32,255 nucleotides of DNA from Bacillota bacterium. GTDB lineage: Bacteria > Bacillota > Sulfobacillia > JAJZIM01. The stretch lies in the NCBI GenBank assembly GCA_021810565.1, contig JAJZIM010000031.1, positions 1 to 32,255 on the forward strand, read 5' to 3'. Positions within the stretch are counted from its first letter, which is position 1, and each line of letters starts with the position of its first letter. The position numbers and the translations under genes were made by a program. Below, piece by piece: positions 6,947 through 16,277 of this stretch. The notes below the pieces were generated by a model that ran no database searches, was not told the DNA's origin, and saw only the letters and a program-made list of their open reading frames with translations.

Positions 6947-7219
6947 TCAGGCCGGCAGGGGCAGCGGCGCGTGGACCTGGCACTTGCGGGTGCACACCTT
7001 GGCGCACGACTCGCAGCCGATGCAGTTCTCCGGTTTGGCGAGCTGCATCACCATGCGCTCGGCCTCATCCTCGTCGGTGAGGGCAACCGGTTCCAGGACC
7101 TCCCGACCGCACACCTTGAAGCAGCGGCCGCAGCCGATGCACTTTTGCGCATCGATCTGCTGCAGAAATCGGGGCGTCCACGGTGCTCCGCCGCGGGTCG
7201 TGCCACGGATGAAGCTCAA
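6947..7219 (-). CDS. fdxB: Nif-associated 2[4Fe-4S] ferredoxin (FdxB/ferredoxin III type)
   Basis: A 90-residue protein with two cluster motifs, CIGCGRCFKVC (about 27-37) and CIGCESCAKVC (about 66-76), separated by a ~28-residue insert, plus a short basic Cys tail. This arrangement next to nifX matches the ferredoxin III nif family, thought to deliver electrons in FeMo-co assembly or to nitrogenase. TTG 7219 overlaps the nifX stop (TTGA), with AAGGGGGTGAT about 8 nt upstream. Confidence 0.85.
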   Translation of the reverse strand: MSFIRGTTRGGAPWTPRFLQQIDAQKCIGCGRCFKVCGREVLEPVALTDEDEAERMVMQLAKPENCIGCESCAKVCTRKCQVHAPLPLPA

Positions 7220-7605
7220 GGCCTCGCATCACCCCCTTCCGCGGTTTCCCGGAGCAGGATCTTGCGCAGCCAGGGCGGCGGATTGTTCTCCAGGGTGCGA
7301 CTCAGATGCTCCAGGATGACCTGGATCTCCTCGCCTTCCCGGGCGGCCAAGGGGTGGATCCCGGAGCGCACCAGCCGCGCGGCGGCCATGCCGCCGATGG
7401 CGGCCATGCACACCAGGTGGCAGTCGGCGACCGCCGCCAGGCGGGCGGCGATCTTGTCCGATTCCGCCGCGCCGCCTTCCGCCACCACCCGCGTCTCCCA
7501 CAGGTGGAAACCGCCGGGGCCGCCGCGATAGACCTGGAACAACTTGGCCCAGCCGAAGTGCTGATTGGGGTGGACGAAGTCGTCCGTGGCGAAGGCCACC
7601 TTCAT
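7216..7605 (-). CDS. nifX: NifX, FeMo-co precursor (NifB-co/VK-cluster) carrier
   Basis: A 129-residue NifX/NafY/NifB C-terminal-type domain: MKVAFATDD at the N-terminus, HFGWAKLFQVY (about 16-26), the CMAAIGGMAAARLVRSGI segment (about 64-81) and a loop ending in LRETAEGGD. NifX holds NifB-co or the NifEN-bound precursor during transfer. ATG 7605 overlaps the nifN stop (ATGA) and has GGAGGAGGTGA inside the end of nifN. Its place between nifN and a ferredoxin gene supports the name over other proteins of this fold. Confidence 0.88.
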   Translation of the reverse strand: MKVAFATDDFVHPNQHFGWAKLFQVYRGGPGGFHLWETRVVAEGGAAESDKIAARLAAVADCHLVCMAAIGGMAAARLVRSGIHPLAAREGEEIQVILEHLSRTLENNPPPWLRKILLRETAEGGDARP

Positions 7606-8939
7606 GCCGTCACCTCCTCCGGTTGCGGACGCAGGGGGGACCGATACGCGGCGGGCTCGACCGGGCGTTGCGCCAAGGCGTTGGCCGCCTCGAAAAGCAG
7701 ATCCAGGGTGCCGGCGTAGCCCACGTTAAGCCTGCGGGCCGCTCCCAGGCGATCCAGGACGGGGAAGCCCCAGCGCAGCAGGGGTTTGCCCAGCCGCTCG
7801 GCCAGGTCCGCGGCCTGGGAGCCGGCGATGAGCACATCCGCTTCGGCGGCGAGTTCCTCCAGATCCGCCAGGTCGCCCACCCGGATCCGGTCAACGCTCA
7901 CCTGATCCAGACCCGGGCCGGCGGTGGCGGCGACGCCGGCCACCCGCATCCCGAGCTCCGTCAGTAGGGAAGCCACCCCGACCAGCTGATCTGCCTCCAG
8001 GGCCACGGCGGCCCGCCGCCCGCCCAGGAAGAAGTGGGCGTCCAGCATGCCGTCCAGGAGGCGCCGCCGCTCGCGCCGCAGCCCGTCCGGCACCCGCCGG
8101 CCGGAGAGGGCGGCCAGGTGACCCAGGAACTCGTCCACGGCACCCAGGCCGCTCAGCCGGGGGAAGACCTGGTAGGGCACCCCGCAGGCGGCGGACAGGT
8201 GGGCGGCGGCCGTTTCCAGGCTCGGTCCCAGCACCAGGGTGGCCCCGGCCCGGCCCGCGTCGGCCAGGTCCTCCCAAGGGGTGCCTCCGGTGCTCCAGGG
8301 GGCAGGTTCGCAGTCCAGGTGCCCGTCGAGGGAGCGCGACAGGTCGGGGACCACCAGGGGGGTGAGCCCGAAGGCCTCCACCATGGCGCGGACCTCGTCC
8401 ACGTCGGCCGGGGTAAAGGCCGGTCCGGCCAGCACGTTGACCAGGGCGCTTTTCCGCTCCCCGGGCCGGGCGGCCTCCCGCAGGATGGCCTCCACCGCCG
8501 CGGCGTAGCCCTCCTGGAGGGAGCCCGCGAAGTCGGGGGTGGCGGCGGCGATCACGGGCAGGGCGGCCTGCTCGGGAAAGGCGGCGCGAAACTCCCGCAC
8601 CGTGGCGGCCAGGTCGTCCCCTTTCGTCTCCGTCAGGGCCGTGGACAACAGGCCGATGACGGCCGGGCCCTTGGCCGCCACCCGGCGCAGGGCCTCCAGG
8701 GCGGTCTCCCCTCCCCCCATGCAGGCGCCGAGATCCGTGAGGGCCGTGGAGGCCAGGGGGATGGGCTCCCGGAAGTGGCGGGTGAGCAGCACCTTGGCAA
8801 AGTTGGCGCAGCCCACCGAGCCGTGCAGCAGGGGGATGCAGCGGTCCAGGCCCAGAAAGGCCAGGGCGCCGCCCAGCGCCGGGCTGGTCTTCAGCGGGTC
8901 CACCGACAGGGCCTTGCGATGGTATTCTACGCGGGCCAC
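7602..8939 (-). CDS. nifN: NifN, FeMo-cofactor scaffold subunit
   Basis: A 445-residue nitrogenase-component-1-like protein. The N-terminus RKALSVDPLKTSPALGG, HGSVGCANFAKVLLTRHFRE with the single NifN Cys that ligates the scaffold [4Fe-4S] cluster, the TALTETKGDDL segment, NVLAGPAFTP and VPDLSRSLDGHL all align with NifN. With NifE it forms the tetramer on which the NifB product matures to FeMo-co. HGSVGC replaces the more common HGSQGC. GTG 8939 has GGGAGGGAGG 5' of it and overlaps nifE by 13 nt. A long upstream extension in the same frame is an artefact over nifE. Confidence 0.93.
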   Translation of the reverse strand: MARVEYHRKALSVDPLKTSPALGGALAFLGLDRCIPLLHGSVGCANFAKVLLTRHFREPIPLASTALTDLGACMGGGETALEALRRVAAKGPAVIGLLSTALTETKGDDLAATVREFRAAFPEQAALPVIAAATPDFAGSLQEGYAAAVEAILREAARPGERKSALVNVLAGPAFTPADVDEVRAMVEAFGLTPLVVPDLSRSLDGHLDCEPAPWSTGGTPWEDLADAGRAGATLVLGPSLETAAAHLSAACGVPYQVFPRLSGLGAVDEFLGHLAALSGRRVPDGLRRERRRLLDGMLDAHFFLGGRRAAVALEADQLVGVASLLTELGMRVAGVAATAGPGLDQVSVDRIRVGDLADLEELAAEADVLIAGSQAADLAERLGKPLLRWGFPVLDRLGAARRLNVGYAGTLDLLFEAANALAQRPVEPAAYRSPLRPQPEEVTA

Positions 8940-10279
8940 GGTTCCTCCCTCCCCACCTGTCCCCAAACGGGGTTTTCCAGAGCCAAGGTCAGCCGCTCGG
9001 CCAGGCGTATTAGCCCCGCATAGCCGGCGTAGGCCTCCTGGCGTTCCTGGTTCACGTCCAGGAAGGGTAGCCGCCCCTTCAGGGCCGTGTATTGGTTGCG
9101 GCCGCCGGCGATGAGGATGTCGGCTCCGGTGCGGCGGGCGGCCGCCAGCAGCGCCCCGGCGCCGGAGTCCTCCAGCAGACACTCGTCTTTGCCCACCAGG
9201 CGGCGGATGCGCTCTACGTCGTGCCGGCTGCTCTTGTTGGTGCCCACGGCCGTGAGCTCCAGGCCCAGGTCCTGCAGGGCGGACACCATGGCCCAGCTCT
9301 TGACGCCGCCGGTGTACAGCACCGCCCGGCGACCTGCGAGCACCCGGCGGTAGGGGGCGAGGGCCAGCCCGGCGGCGGCCTCCTCGCGGCGGACCAGCGC
9401 TTGGGCCCGCGCCCGCAGGGGGGCGCCGCCCAGGCGCTCCGCCAGGGCCTTCAGGGTGGCGTCCAGCTCCCGCAGCCCGTAGAAGGAGCCCTCCAGATAG
9501 GGGACGCCCCAGCGCTCCTCCATGCCCCGGGCGAGGTTGAGCAGGGCGCGACCGCACACCACCAGGTTCAGCCTGGCCCGGTGGGCGAAGGTGAGCTCCC
9601 GGTAGCGGGCGTCGCCTGACACCCGGGACAGCACCCGGACGCCCAGCTCGTCCAGCAGCGGGAGCACGTGCCACAGCTCGCCAGCGATGTTGTACTCGGC
9701 GATGAGGTTGATGTCCAGGGGCGTGGAGTCCGGGGGTTCCCCGGTGCCGATGACGTGCTCCAGCAGGGCCTGCCCGGCCAAGCGGTTGCCCAGGTTCTTC
9801 TTGCCCAGAAAGCCCGCGGCGTGCACCGGGATCACCGGCAGGGCCAGCGTCGCCTGCGCGTCGCGGCAGACCTGATCCAGGTCCTCTCCCGTGAGGGCGG
9901 TGACGCAGGTGGCGTAGACGAACACCGCCGCGGGGGACAGCCGGCGCACCGTCTCCCGAATGGCCTCCCGCAGCTTGCCCTCCCCGCCCATGATGATCTC
10001 CTGCTCGGTGAGGTCCGTGGTGAGGCCACGGCGGTAGAGGGCGGGGCCGCTGGAGCGGGTGCCGCGGTTGTTCCAGCTGTTGCCGGCGCAGGCGATGGGG
10101 CCGTGCACCAGGTGGGCGGCGTCGCCCACGGGCAAGAGCACGATCTGGGCGCCGTCGAAGGCGCAGCCTCCGGCGGCCTCCCCCGGCACGTTGCGGCGCG
10201 AGCAGCCCCGCCGGCCGACCTCGACCGAGGCGTGCTCGCAGGCGCTTTCCCGCAGCACATCGGCGACTCGCAAGGCCAT
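8927..10279 (-). CDS. nifE: NifE, FeMo-cofactor scaffold subunit
   Basis: A 450-residue partner of NifN. Visible signatures: GGCAFDGAQI (first cluster Cys), HGPIACAGNSWNNRGTRSS (second), VYATCVTALTGEDL (third), the LVVCGRALLNLARG Cys expected to hold the cofactor precursor, and LYTGGVKSW and LIAGGRNQYTALKGR near the C-terminus. All cluster-ligand cysteines known from NifE are present. ATG 10279 is preferred because GAAAGGGG lies about 9 nt upstream. The in-frame GTG 10288 is too close to that site. The gene starts 19 nt after the nifK stop and ends overlapping nifN. Confidence 0.94.
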   Translation of the reverse strand: MALRVADVLRESACEHASVEVGRRGCSRRNVPGEAAGGCAFDGAQIVLLPVGDAAHLVHGPIACAGNSWNNRGTRSSGPALYRRGLTTDLTEQEIIMGGEGKLREAIRETVRRLSPAAVFVYATCVTALTGEDLDQVCRDAQATLALPVIPVHAAGFLGKKNLGNRLAGQALLEHVIGTGEPPDSTPLDINLIAEYNIAGELWHVLPLLDELGVRVLSRVSGDARYRELTFAHRARLNLVVCGRALLNLARGMEERWGVPYLEGSFYGLRELDATLKALAERLGGAPLRARAQALVRREEAAAGLALAPYRRVLAGRRAVLYTGGVKSWAMVSALQDLGLELTAVGTNKSSRHDVERIRRLVGKDECLLEDSGAGALLAAARRTGADILIAGGRNQYTALKGRLPFLDVNQERQEAYAGYAGLIRLAERLTLALENPVWGQVGREEPWPA

Positions 10280-10298
10280 GGAGGGCACCCCTTTCAGA

Positions 10299-11804
10299 TC
10301 AGCGGATGAAGTCGAAGTTGCGTCCGTCGCTGGACCGGTCCAGCTCGTCCAGCACCGTGTTGACGATCCAGGTGGTCAGGTTCAAGGCTCCCTGATAGCC
10401 GACGATGGGGTAGCGGTGCAGATGGTGCCGGTCCATCAGGGGAAAGCCCACCCGCACCAGGGGGAGGCCGGCCTCCCGGGCGAGCCACTTGAGCTGGGAG
10501 CTGCCGATGAGCAGATCCACCGGATCGGTGAGCACCAGGGAGCGCAGGTGCCACAGGTCGCGGCCGGTGTGCACCGCGCCGGGGCCGGCGCCTGCCTCGG
10601 CCAGGAGCGCCTCGGCCTCCTGGGTGAAGGCGGCGTCGCCGTTGGTCGAGACCACGTGGACGACCTCGGCCCCCAGTTCCCGGAGGAGGGAGATGAGCCC
10701 CAGGACCAGGTCGGGATCCCCGGCCAGGGCCACCCGCCTGCCGTGGACATAGGGATGGGAGTCGGCCATGGCGTCCACCGCCCGCCCGCGCTCGGCCAGG
10801 ATCGCCGGCGGCACCGCCCTGCCCGTCAGGCGGCGCACCTCCTCCAGCAGGCGGTCGGTGTTGCGAATGCCCACCGGCATGGGCACCGTCACCACCTCCC
10901 GGCCGCGCTCCGCGGCCAGGAACTCGGCCGTCTTCTGGGTGGACCAGCGCTGCAGGCAGACGGCGGCCAGGGCATTGCCGCAGTCGGCCGCCTCCTCCAA
11001 GGGCGTGCCTCCCGGATACAGCTCGTAGCGCCCGGTGAGGGGCGAGTCGAGGCGATCGGCATAGTCGGGCACCAGGGTGTGGGGAACCTCCATAGCCGCC
11101 AGCAGCCGGCGCACCTCCCGCAGGTCTCCCACATGGCCGTCGAAGCCGGGCACCACATAGAGGCGCCCGTTGCCCGGGCCGCTCTCCCGCCCAGCGGACA
11201 GGTGGGAGAGGATGCCCCGCAGCATGTTGTCGTAGCCGGTGAGGTGGGAGCCCGCGAAGCTGGGGGTGTGGGCGAAGGGTACCGGGAAGTCCGCCGGGAT
11301 CACCCCCTTCTCCCGGGCGTTCTGGATGAAGGAGCTCAGGTCGTCGCCGATGACCTCGGCCATGCAGGTGGTGCACACGGCGATCATCTCCGGCCGATAG
11401 AGGGCGCGGGCGTTCTCCAGGCCCTCCAAGAGGTTGTTCAGGCCGCCGAAGACCGCCGCCTCCTCGGTCATGGAGTCGGACACGGCGGCGAAGGGCTCCT
11501 TGAAGTGGCGGTTGAAATGGCTGCGGAAGTAGGCGGCGCAGCCCTGGGAGCCGTGGGCGAAGGGCAGGGTGCCGGCAAACCCCGCCGCGGCCAGGAAGGC
11601 TCCGAGGGGTTGGCAGGCCTTGGCCGGATCCACTTTCAGGGCCTGCCGGGCGAAGTTCTTCTCCCGGTATTCCCCGCCGCGGGTCCACGCGGCCACCCGG
11701 TCCGCCTCGGCCGGATCGGCGGCGTCCTCGAAGGACCGCTTGGTTTCGAACAGCTCCCGGTACTCCGGCTCCGCGAAGAGGTGGTTGTGGTCCTTGACCC
11801 GCAT
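10299..11804 (-). CDS. nifK: Nitrogenase MoFe protein beta subunit NifK
   Basis: A 501-residue protein with all three P-cluster cysteines: KACQPLGA (Cys64), GSQGCAAYF (Cys89) and CTTCMAEVIGDD (Cys147). An N-terminal arm of about 55 residues (EYRELFETKRSFE) is typical of full-length beta subunits. It pairs with NifD as the alpha2beta2 MoFe protein. ATG 11804 follows the nifD stop with no gap, and GGAAGGAGGAAG lies in the end of nifD. Confidence 0.96.
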   Translation of the reverse strand: MRVKDHNHLFAEPEYRELFETKRSFEDAADPAEADRVAAWTRGGEYREKNFARQALKVDPAKACQPLGAFLAAAGFAGTLPFAHGSQGCAAYFRSHFNRHFKEPFAAVSDSMTEEAAVFGGLNNLLEGLENARALYRPEMIAVCTTCMAEVIGDDLSSFIQNAREKGVIPADFPVPFAHTPSFAGSHLTGYDNMLRGILSHLSAGRESGPGNGRLYVVPGFDGHVGDLREVRRLLAAMEVPHTLVPDYADRLDSPLTGRYELYPGGTPLEEAADCGNALAAVCLQRWSTQKTAEFLAAERGREVVTVPMPVGIRNTDRLLEEVRRLTGRAVPPAILAERGRAVDAMADSHPYVHGRRVALAGDPDLVLGLISLLRELGAEVVHVVSTNGDAAFTQEAEALLAEAGAGPGAVHTGRDLWHLRSLVLTDPVDLLIGSSQLKWLAREAGLPLVRVGFPLMDRHHLHRYPIVGYQGALNLTTWIVNTVLDELDRSSDGRNFDFIR

Positions 11805-13241
11805 CTAAGCTTCCTCCTTCCGGTCCCAGGGGGCGCGGATCAGGCTCCAGCTGGGGTTGTTGACGGTCATGTCCATGTCCCGGGCGAAGACGGGGAAGCC
11901 GTCGAAACCGTGGTAGGGGCCGGAGTAGTCCCAGGAGTGCATCTGCCGGAAGGGCAGCCCCATCTTGTGGAAGACGTATTTCTCCTTCACCCCGGAGGCC
12001 ACCAGGTCGGGAGCGAGGCGCTCCACGAACCGCTCGAACTCCCAGGCCGTGACGTCGTCGTACAGGATGACCCCCGCCGGCAGCTCGGGATAGGTGCGCT
12101 GGTAGTCGTCGGAGTGGCCGAACTCGTAGCCGGTGCCGATGACCTCCATCCCCAGGTCCTCGTAGGCCCCCACGAGGTGCCGGGGGCGCAGCCCGCCCAC
12201 GTAGAGCATAACCCGCTTGCCCTCCAGGCGGGGGCGGTACCGCTCGATGGTCTGGCGCATCAGGGGCTCGTACTTTTGGATCACCGCCTCGGAGCACTCC
12301 TGGATGCGCCCGTCGAAGAATTGGGCGATCTTGCGGATGCTCTCCTTGGTGCGGGTGGGGCCGAAGAAGTTGTACTCCATCCAGGGGATGCCGTACGTCT
12401 CCTCCATGTGGCGGCAGATGTAGTTCATGGAGCGGTAGCAGTGGATCAGGTTCAGTTTGGCGGCGGGGGTCTGGCCAAGCTCGTTCAGGGTGCCGTCCCC
12501 CGACCACTGGGCGATGACCCGAAGGCCCATCTCCTCCAGGATCCTGCGGCTGGCCCAGGCGTCGCCGCCGATGTTGTAGTCGCCGATGAGGGCCACGTCG
12601 TAGGGGCCGGGGTCGGGAAGCTGCCGGGTGCCCAGGACGTGGTCCCGGATGCTGTCGTTGGCGATGTGGTGGCCCAGGGACTGGCTCACGCCGCGGAAGC
12701 CCTCGCAGCGCACCGGCACCACGGGGATGCCGAGTTCTTCGGTCATCTGCTTGGCCACCGCCTCGATGTCGTCTCCGATGAGGCCGACGGGGCATTCCGA
12801 CTGGATGGTGATCCCTTTGGCCAGGGGAAAGAGTTCGCGCACCTCGCGGCACAACTGGGCCAGCTTCTTGTCGCCGCCGAAGACGATGTCCCGCTCCTGA
12901 AAGTCGCTGGTGATGTGGAAGGTGGTGAAGCTGTCCACGCCCCGCTCCCCGCCGGCGTAGTTGCGCCGGCCGGCCCAGCTGTACTGGCCGCAGCCCACGG
13001 GTCCGTGGCTCACGTGGACCATGTCCTTCACCGGCCCCCAGACCACGCCCTTGGAGCCGGCGTAGGCGCAGCCCCGGGCGGTCATGACGCCGGGACGGGA
13101 CTTCACGTTGGACTTGACGGGGCAGCCCCCGCCGGGGTCGTTGACCTGGAGGTGTTTGGCGCGCTCCTTCCGGGCCTTTTCCGGATAGACGGCCAGGGTC
13201 TCCTCGATCAGGGCCTGATTGCGCTCGGCCGGCTCGGACAA
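11805..13241 (-). CDS. nifD: Nitrogenase MoFe protein alpha subunit NifD
   Basis: A 478-residue alpha subunit. P-cluster cysteines are at RGCAYAGS (58), [10 protein letters not shown] (84) and [11 protein letters not shown] (150). FeMo-co ligands are Cys268 (NLIHCYRS) and His435 ([17 protein letters not shown]). Active-site Gln187 and His191 sit in [13 protein letters not shown]. Motif and length identify a molybdenum nitrogenase, not the Vnf or Anf forms. TTG 13241 is chosen because GAGGAGGAGAGG sits at ideal distance and the product then begins like other NifD proteins. GTG 13274, 7 nt after the nifH stop, would add 11 residues and cannot be excluded. Confidence 0.95.
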   Translation of the reverse strand: MSEPAERNQALIEETLAVYPEKARKERAKHLQVNDPGGGCPVKSNVKSRPGVMTARGCAYAGSKGVVWGPVKDMVHVSHGPVGCGQYSWAGRRNYAGGERGVDSFTTFHITSDFQERDIVFGGDKKLAQLCREVRELFPLAKGITIQSECPVGLIGDDIEAVAKQMTEELGIPVVPVRCEGFRGVSQSLGHHIANDSIRDHVLGTRQLPDPGPYDVALIGDYNIGGDAWASRRILEEMGLRVIAQWSGDGTLNELGQTPAAKLNLIHCYRSMNYICRHMEETYGIPWMEYNFFGPTRTKESIRKIAQFFDGRIQECSEAVIQKYEPLMRQTIERYRPRLEGKRVMLYVGGLRPRHLVGAYEDLGMEVIGTGYEFGHSDDYQRTYPELPAGVILYDDVTAWEFERFVERLAPDLVASGVKEKYVFHKMGLPFRQMHSWDYSGPYHGFDGFPVFARDMDMTVNNPSWSLIRAPWDRKEEA

Positions 13242-13281
13242 GGTCCTCTCCTCCTCGTTCGCGGGAAGGATCACCGCCGCC

Positions 13282-14287
<1,006 letters not shown>

Positions 14288-14292
14288 CCCCT

Positions 14293-14321
14293 ATATTAAC
14301 GGCGTAGGGAGCGGCTGTCAA
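14293..14321 (-). promoter_or_regulatory. Sigma-A promoter of the nifH operon
   Basis: On the minus strand: TTGACA (complement of 14316-14321), a 17-bp spacer and TAATAT (complement of 14293-14298). This is a near-consensus housekeeping promoter, consistent with sigma-A-driven nif genes in Gram-positive diazotrophs. No sigma-54 GG/GC signature was seen. Confidence 0.85.
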
Positions 14322-14332
14322 TAGGCCGGTTA

Positions 14333-14351
14333 AAGTTTTGGGAGGAAACTT
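14333..14351. promoter_or_regulatory. Inverted repeat midway between divergent nif promoters (candidate operator)
   Basis: AAGTTT (14333-14338), a 7-bp spacer and AAACTT (14346-14351). The axis at 14342 is equidistant from the nifH -35 (ending 14321) and the nifB -35 (starting 14364). An outer, slightly off-axis pair, GGTTA (14328-14332) and TAACC (14357-14361), flanks it. It does not fit the GlnR consensus TGTNAN7TNACA. A shared regulator site for both operons is inferred. Confidence 0.5.
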
Positions 14352-14363
14352 CACAATAACCTC

Positions 14364-14392
14364 TTGCCAAGGTCCATCCCGCCGGATATAAT
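14364..14392 (+). promoter_or_regulatory. Sigma-A promoter of the nifB operon
   Basis: TTGCCA (14364-14369), a 17-bp spacer and a perfect TATAAT (14387-14392). The predicted start near 14399 gives a leader of about 90 nt before nifB. Confidence 0.82.
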
Positions 14393-14407
14393 TCGGGACG
14401 AAGGTCG

Positions 14408-14453
14408 GCGCGAGGAAGCGCGGGCCCGTCCCCGAGCCGGCATCCTCGCCGGC
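14408..14453 (+). promoter_or_regulatory. Paired hexaloop hairpins in the nifB leader
   Basis: Hairpin 1: GCGC (14408-14411), loop GAGGAA, GCGC (14418-14421). Hairpin 2: GCCGGC (14436-14441), loop ATCCTC, GCCGGC (14448-14453). Five loop bases (GAGGA and UCCUC) are complementary, so a loop-loop contact is possible, and loop 2 could also pair with the GGAGGAGG ribosome binding site of nifB. Two adjacent six-base loops recall ANTAR targets, but the A1/G4 loop consensus is not met. Confidence 0.35.
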
Positions 14454-14488
14454 GGGCGGATCCGATCACGGGAGGAGGAGGCGGCGAG

Positions 14489-15322
14489 ATGGACACCCAT
14501 CCATGCTACAGCGCCCGGGCGGCCAAACGCTACGGACGGATCCACCTGAGTGTCGCGCCGCGCTGCAATCTGCGCTGCCGCTACTGCGACCGCCGTTTCG
14601 ACTGCGCCAACGAGTGCCGCCCCGGCGTGACCAGCCGCGTGCTGGCGCCCCAGGAGGCGGTGGAGGTCTTGGCGTCGGCCGTGCGGCGGGACCCGCGCCT
14701 GCGGGTGGTGGGTTTCGCGGGGCCGGGGGATCCCCTGGCCAATGAGGCCACCTTCCAGACCCTCGAGCTCTTGCGGGGGCGCTTCCCGCAACTGTCCAGG
14801 TGCCTGTCCACCAACGGCCTGCTGCTGAGGGAACGGCTGGCGGACCTGCGCCGCTCGGGCGTGGATTCGGTGACGGTGACCATGAATGCGGTGGCGGCCG
14901 GGGTGGGGGCGGCGATATACGCCGCGGTGCGCCTGAACGGCCGGGTGTACCGGGACGAGGAGGGGGCGGGCGTGCTCCTGGAGCGCCAGCTGGCGGGCAT
15001 CGCCGCTGCCGTGGCCGCCGGGATGCGGGTCAAGGTGAACGCCGTGCTGATCCCGGGAGTCAATGATACCCACCTGCCCCGGGTGGCCCGGGTGGCCAGG
15101 ACCCTGGGGGTGCGGCTGATGAACGTGATGCCCCTTTATCCCCTGGGGGAGTTCGCCGCCTTGCCCGAGCCCGCCGAGGAGGATCTGGATCAGGTGCGGG
15201 CGGAGTGTGCGGCGGATATGGAGCAGATGCGCCACTGTGCCCAGTGCCGGGCGGATGCCGCGGGCCTTTTGGGCGGGTGCCGCAAGCTGGCGCGGCGGGT
15301 TCCCGTGACGGCGGCGGTTTGA
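14489..15322 (+). CDS. nifB: NifB, radical SAM FeMo-cofactor core synthase
   Basis: A 277-residue radical SAM protein with HPCYSARAAKRYGRIHL at the start, the SAM-cluster motif CNLRCRYC (about 30-37), FDCANECRPGVTS, GFAGPGDPLAN, STNGLLL and a C-terminal CAQCRADAAG pair. NifB fuses two [4Fe-4S] units and inserts carbon and sulfur to make the 8Fe core of FeMo-co. This is the short form without the C-terminal NifX-like domain; a separate nifX lies in the facing operon. ATG 14489 follows GGAGGAGGAGG. First gene of the plus-strand nif operon. Confidence 0.95.
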   Translation: MDTHPCYSARAAKRYGRIHLSVAPRCNLRCRYCDRRFDCANECRPGVTSRVLAPQEAVEVLASAVRRDPRLRVVGFAGPGDPLANEATFQTLELLRGRFPQLSRCLSTNGLLLRERLADLRRSGVDSVTVTMNAVAAGVGAAIYAAVRLNGRVYRDEEGAGVLLERQLAGIAAAVAAGMRVKVNAVLIPGVNDTHLPRVARVARTLGVRLMNVMPLYPLGEFAALPEPAEEDLDQVRAECAADMEQMRHCAQCRADAAGLLGGCRKLARRVPVTAAV

Positions 15323-15336
15323 GGAGGTAGACCAAC

Positions 15337-16248
15337 ATGGGCAAGTTCGCGGCGATGGTGCAAGACAGCGCCTTCTGGCAACGGATCTGGGACGAGGCCA
15401 GCCGGCAGGGCTGCTGCGGCACGGGGGACGAGCACTCGGCCGTGGAGCGCTGGAACACCTTCGGTGCCTCCTATTTGCGGGACTTGGGAGAGGAGGACCA
15501 GACCAGGCGCTTCGACCTGACCATGGAGATGCTGGCGGCGGTTCCCCTGGGACCGGGGGCCCGGGTGCTGGACATCGGGGCCGGACCCGGCAACTACGCC
15601 GTGCCCCTGGCGCACCGCTCGGCCGAGGTGGTGGCGGTGGAGGCCGCCCACACCATGACCGGGCTGCTGCAGGCACGAGTGCGTCGGGAGGGCTGCCGCA
15701 ACGTGCGGGTGGTGACCGCGCCCTGGCAGGAGGTGGACCTGGACCGGGAGGGCTTCCGCGGCGGCTTCGACCTGGTTTTCGCGGCCCTGACGCCGGCGGT
15801 GGCCGGCCCCCGGGACTTTCTGCGGATGATGGAGGCCTCGCGGGGCTGGTGCTGCTACGCCGCCTACGCCGGCGGCTCGGGCTCCCGGGCCGTGACGGAG
15901 CTTTGGCCGCGGATCTTTCCGGACCAGGCGCCGCCCGCGCCGCCCAGCGCTGTGGCCTTCGCCTTCAACCTGCTGTGCTGCCTGGGCTACGCGCCGCAGG
16001 TGCGCTTCCTGGAGGTGCGCCGGGTAAAGGAGCGGCCGGTCCAGGAGGCGGTGCGCCGGCTGGAGTTGGTCTTCTCCCGCTACCTGAGCGTGGAGGGACG
16101 CGCGGCGCGACTGATTCGCGAGTACGTTCGGGAGCGTTCCCGGGGCGGCGTCTTCCGCCAGACGGTGACGGCGCGGGTGGGGATCCTCCTGTGGCAGGTG
16201 GTGCCCGAGGAGGAGTCTCGGCCTTGGCCGTTGGAAGCGGCGCGCTGA
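15337..16248 (+). CDS. Class I SAM-dependent methyltransferase in the nifB operon
   Basis: A 303-residue protein with motif I VLDIGAGPGNYAVPLA (about 70-85), the acidic motif II VVAVEAAHTM and a motif IV-like DLVFAALTPAV. The N-terminus FWQRIWDEASRQG and the Cys pairs at CCGTG and CCYAAYAGG are distinctive. The substrate is unknown. It starts 14 nt after the nifB stop behind GAGGAGGTAG and lies upstream of an ANTAR protein and nifV, so it is co-transcribed with FeMo-co genes. A role in nitrogenase maturation or regulation is only inferred from this. It is not obviously a close relative of the methyltransferase at 4632-6167. Confidence 0.78.
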   Translation: MGKFAAMVQDSAFWQRIWDEASRQGCCGTGDEHSAVERWNTFGASYLRDLGEEDQTRRFDLTMEMLAAVPLGPGARVLDIGAGPGNYAVPLAHRSAEVVAVEAAHTMTGLLQARVRREGCRNVRVVTAPWQEVDLDREGFRGGFDLVFAALTPAVAGPRDFLRMMEASRGWCCYAAYAGGSGSRAVTELWPRIFPDQAPPAPPSAVAFAFNLLCCLGYAPQVRFLEVRRVKERPVQEAVRRLELVFSRYLSVEGRAARLIREYVRERSRGGVFRQTVTARVGILLWQVVPEEESRPWPLEAAR

Positions 16249-16277
16249 AGGAGCCTTCCCGGTGAGAGGTGGAGGGC

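Noticed and set aside
14323-14365. GlnR box between nifH and nifB
   Set aside because: The inverted repeat there does not fit TGTNAN7TNACA on either strand.
14408-14453. Canonical ANTAR target in the nifB leader
   Set aside because: Two hexaloops are present, but they read GAGGAA and AUCCUC and do not both have A at position 1 and G at position 4.
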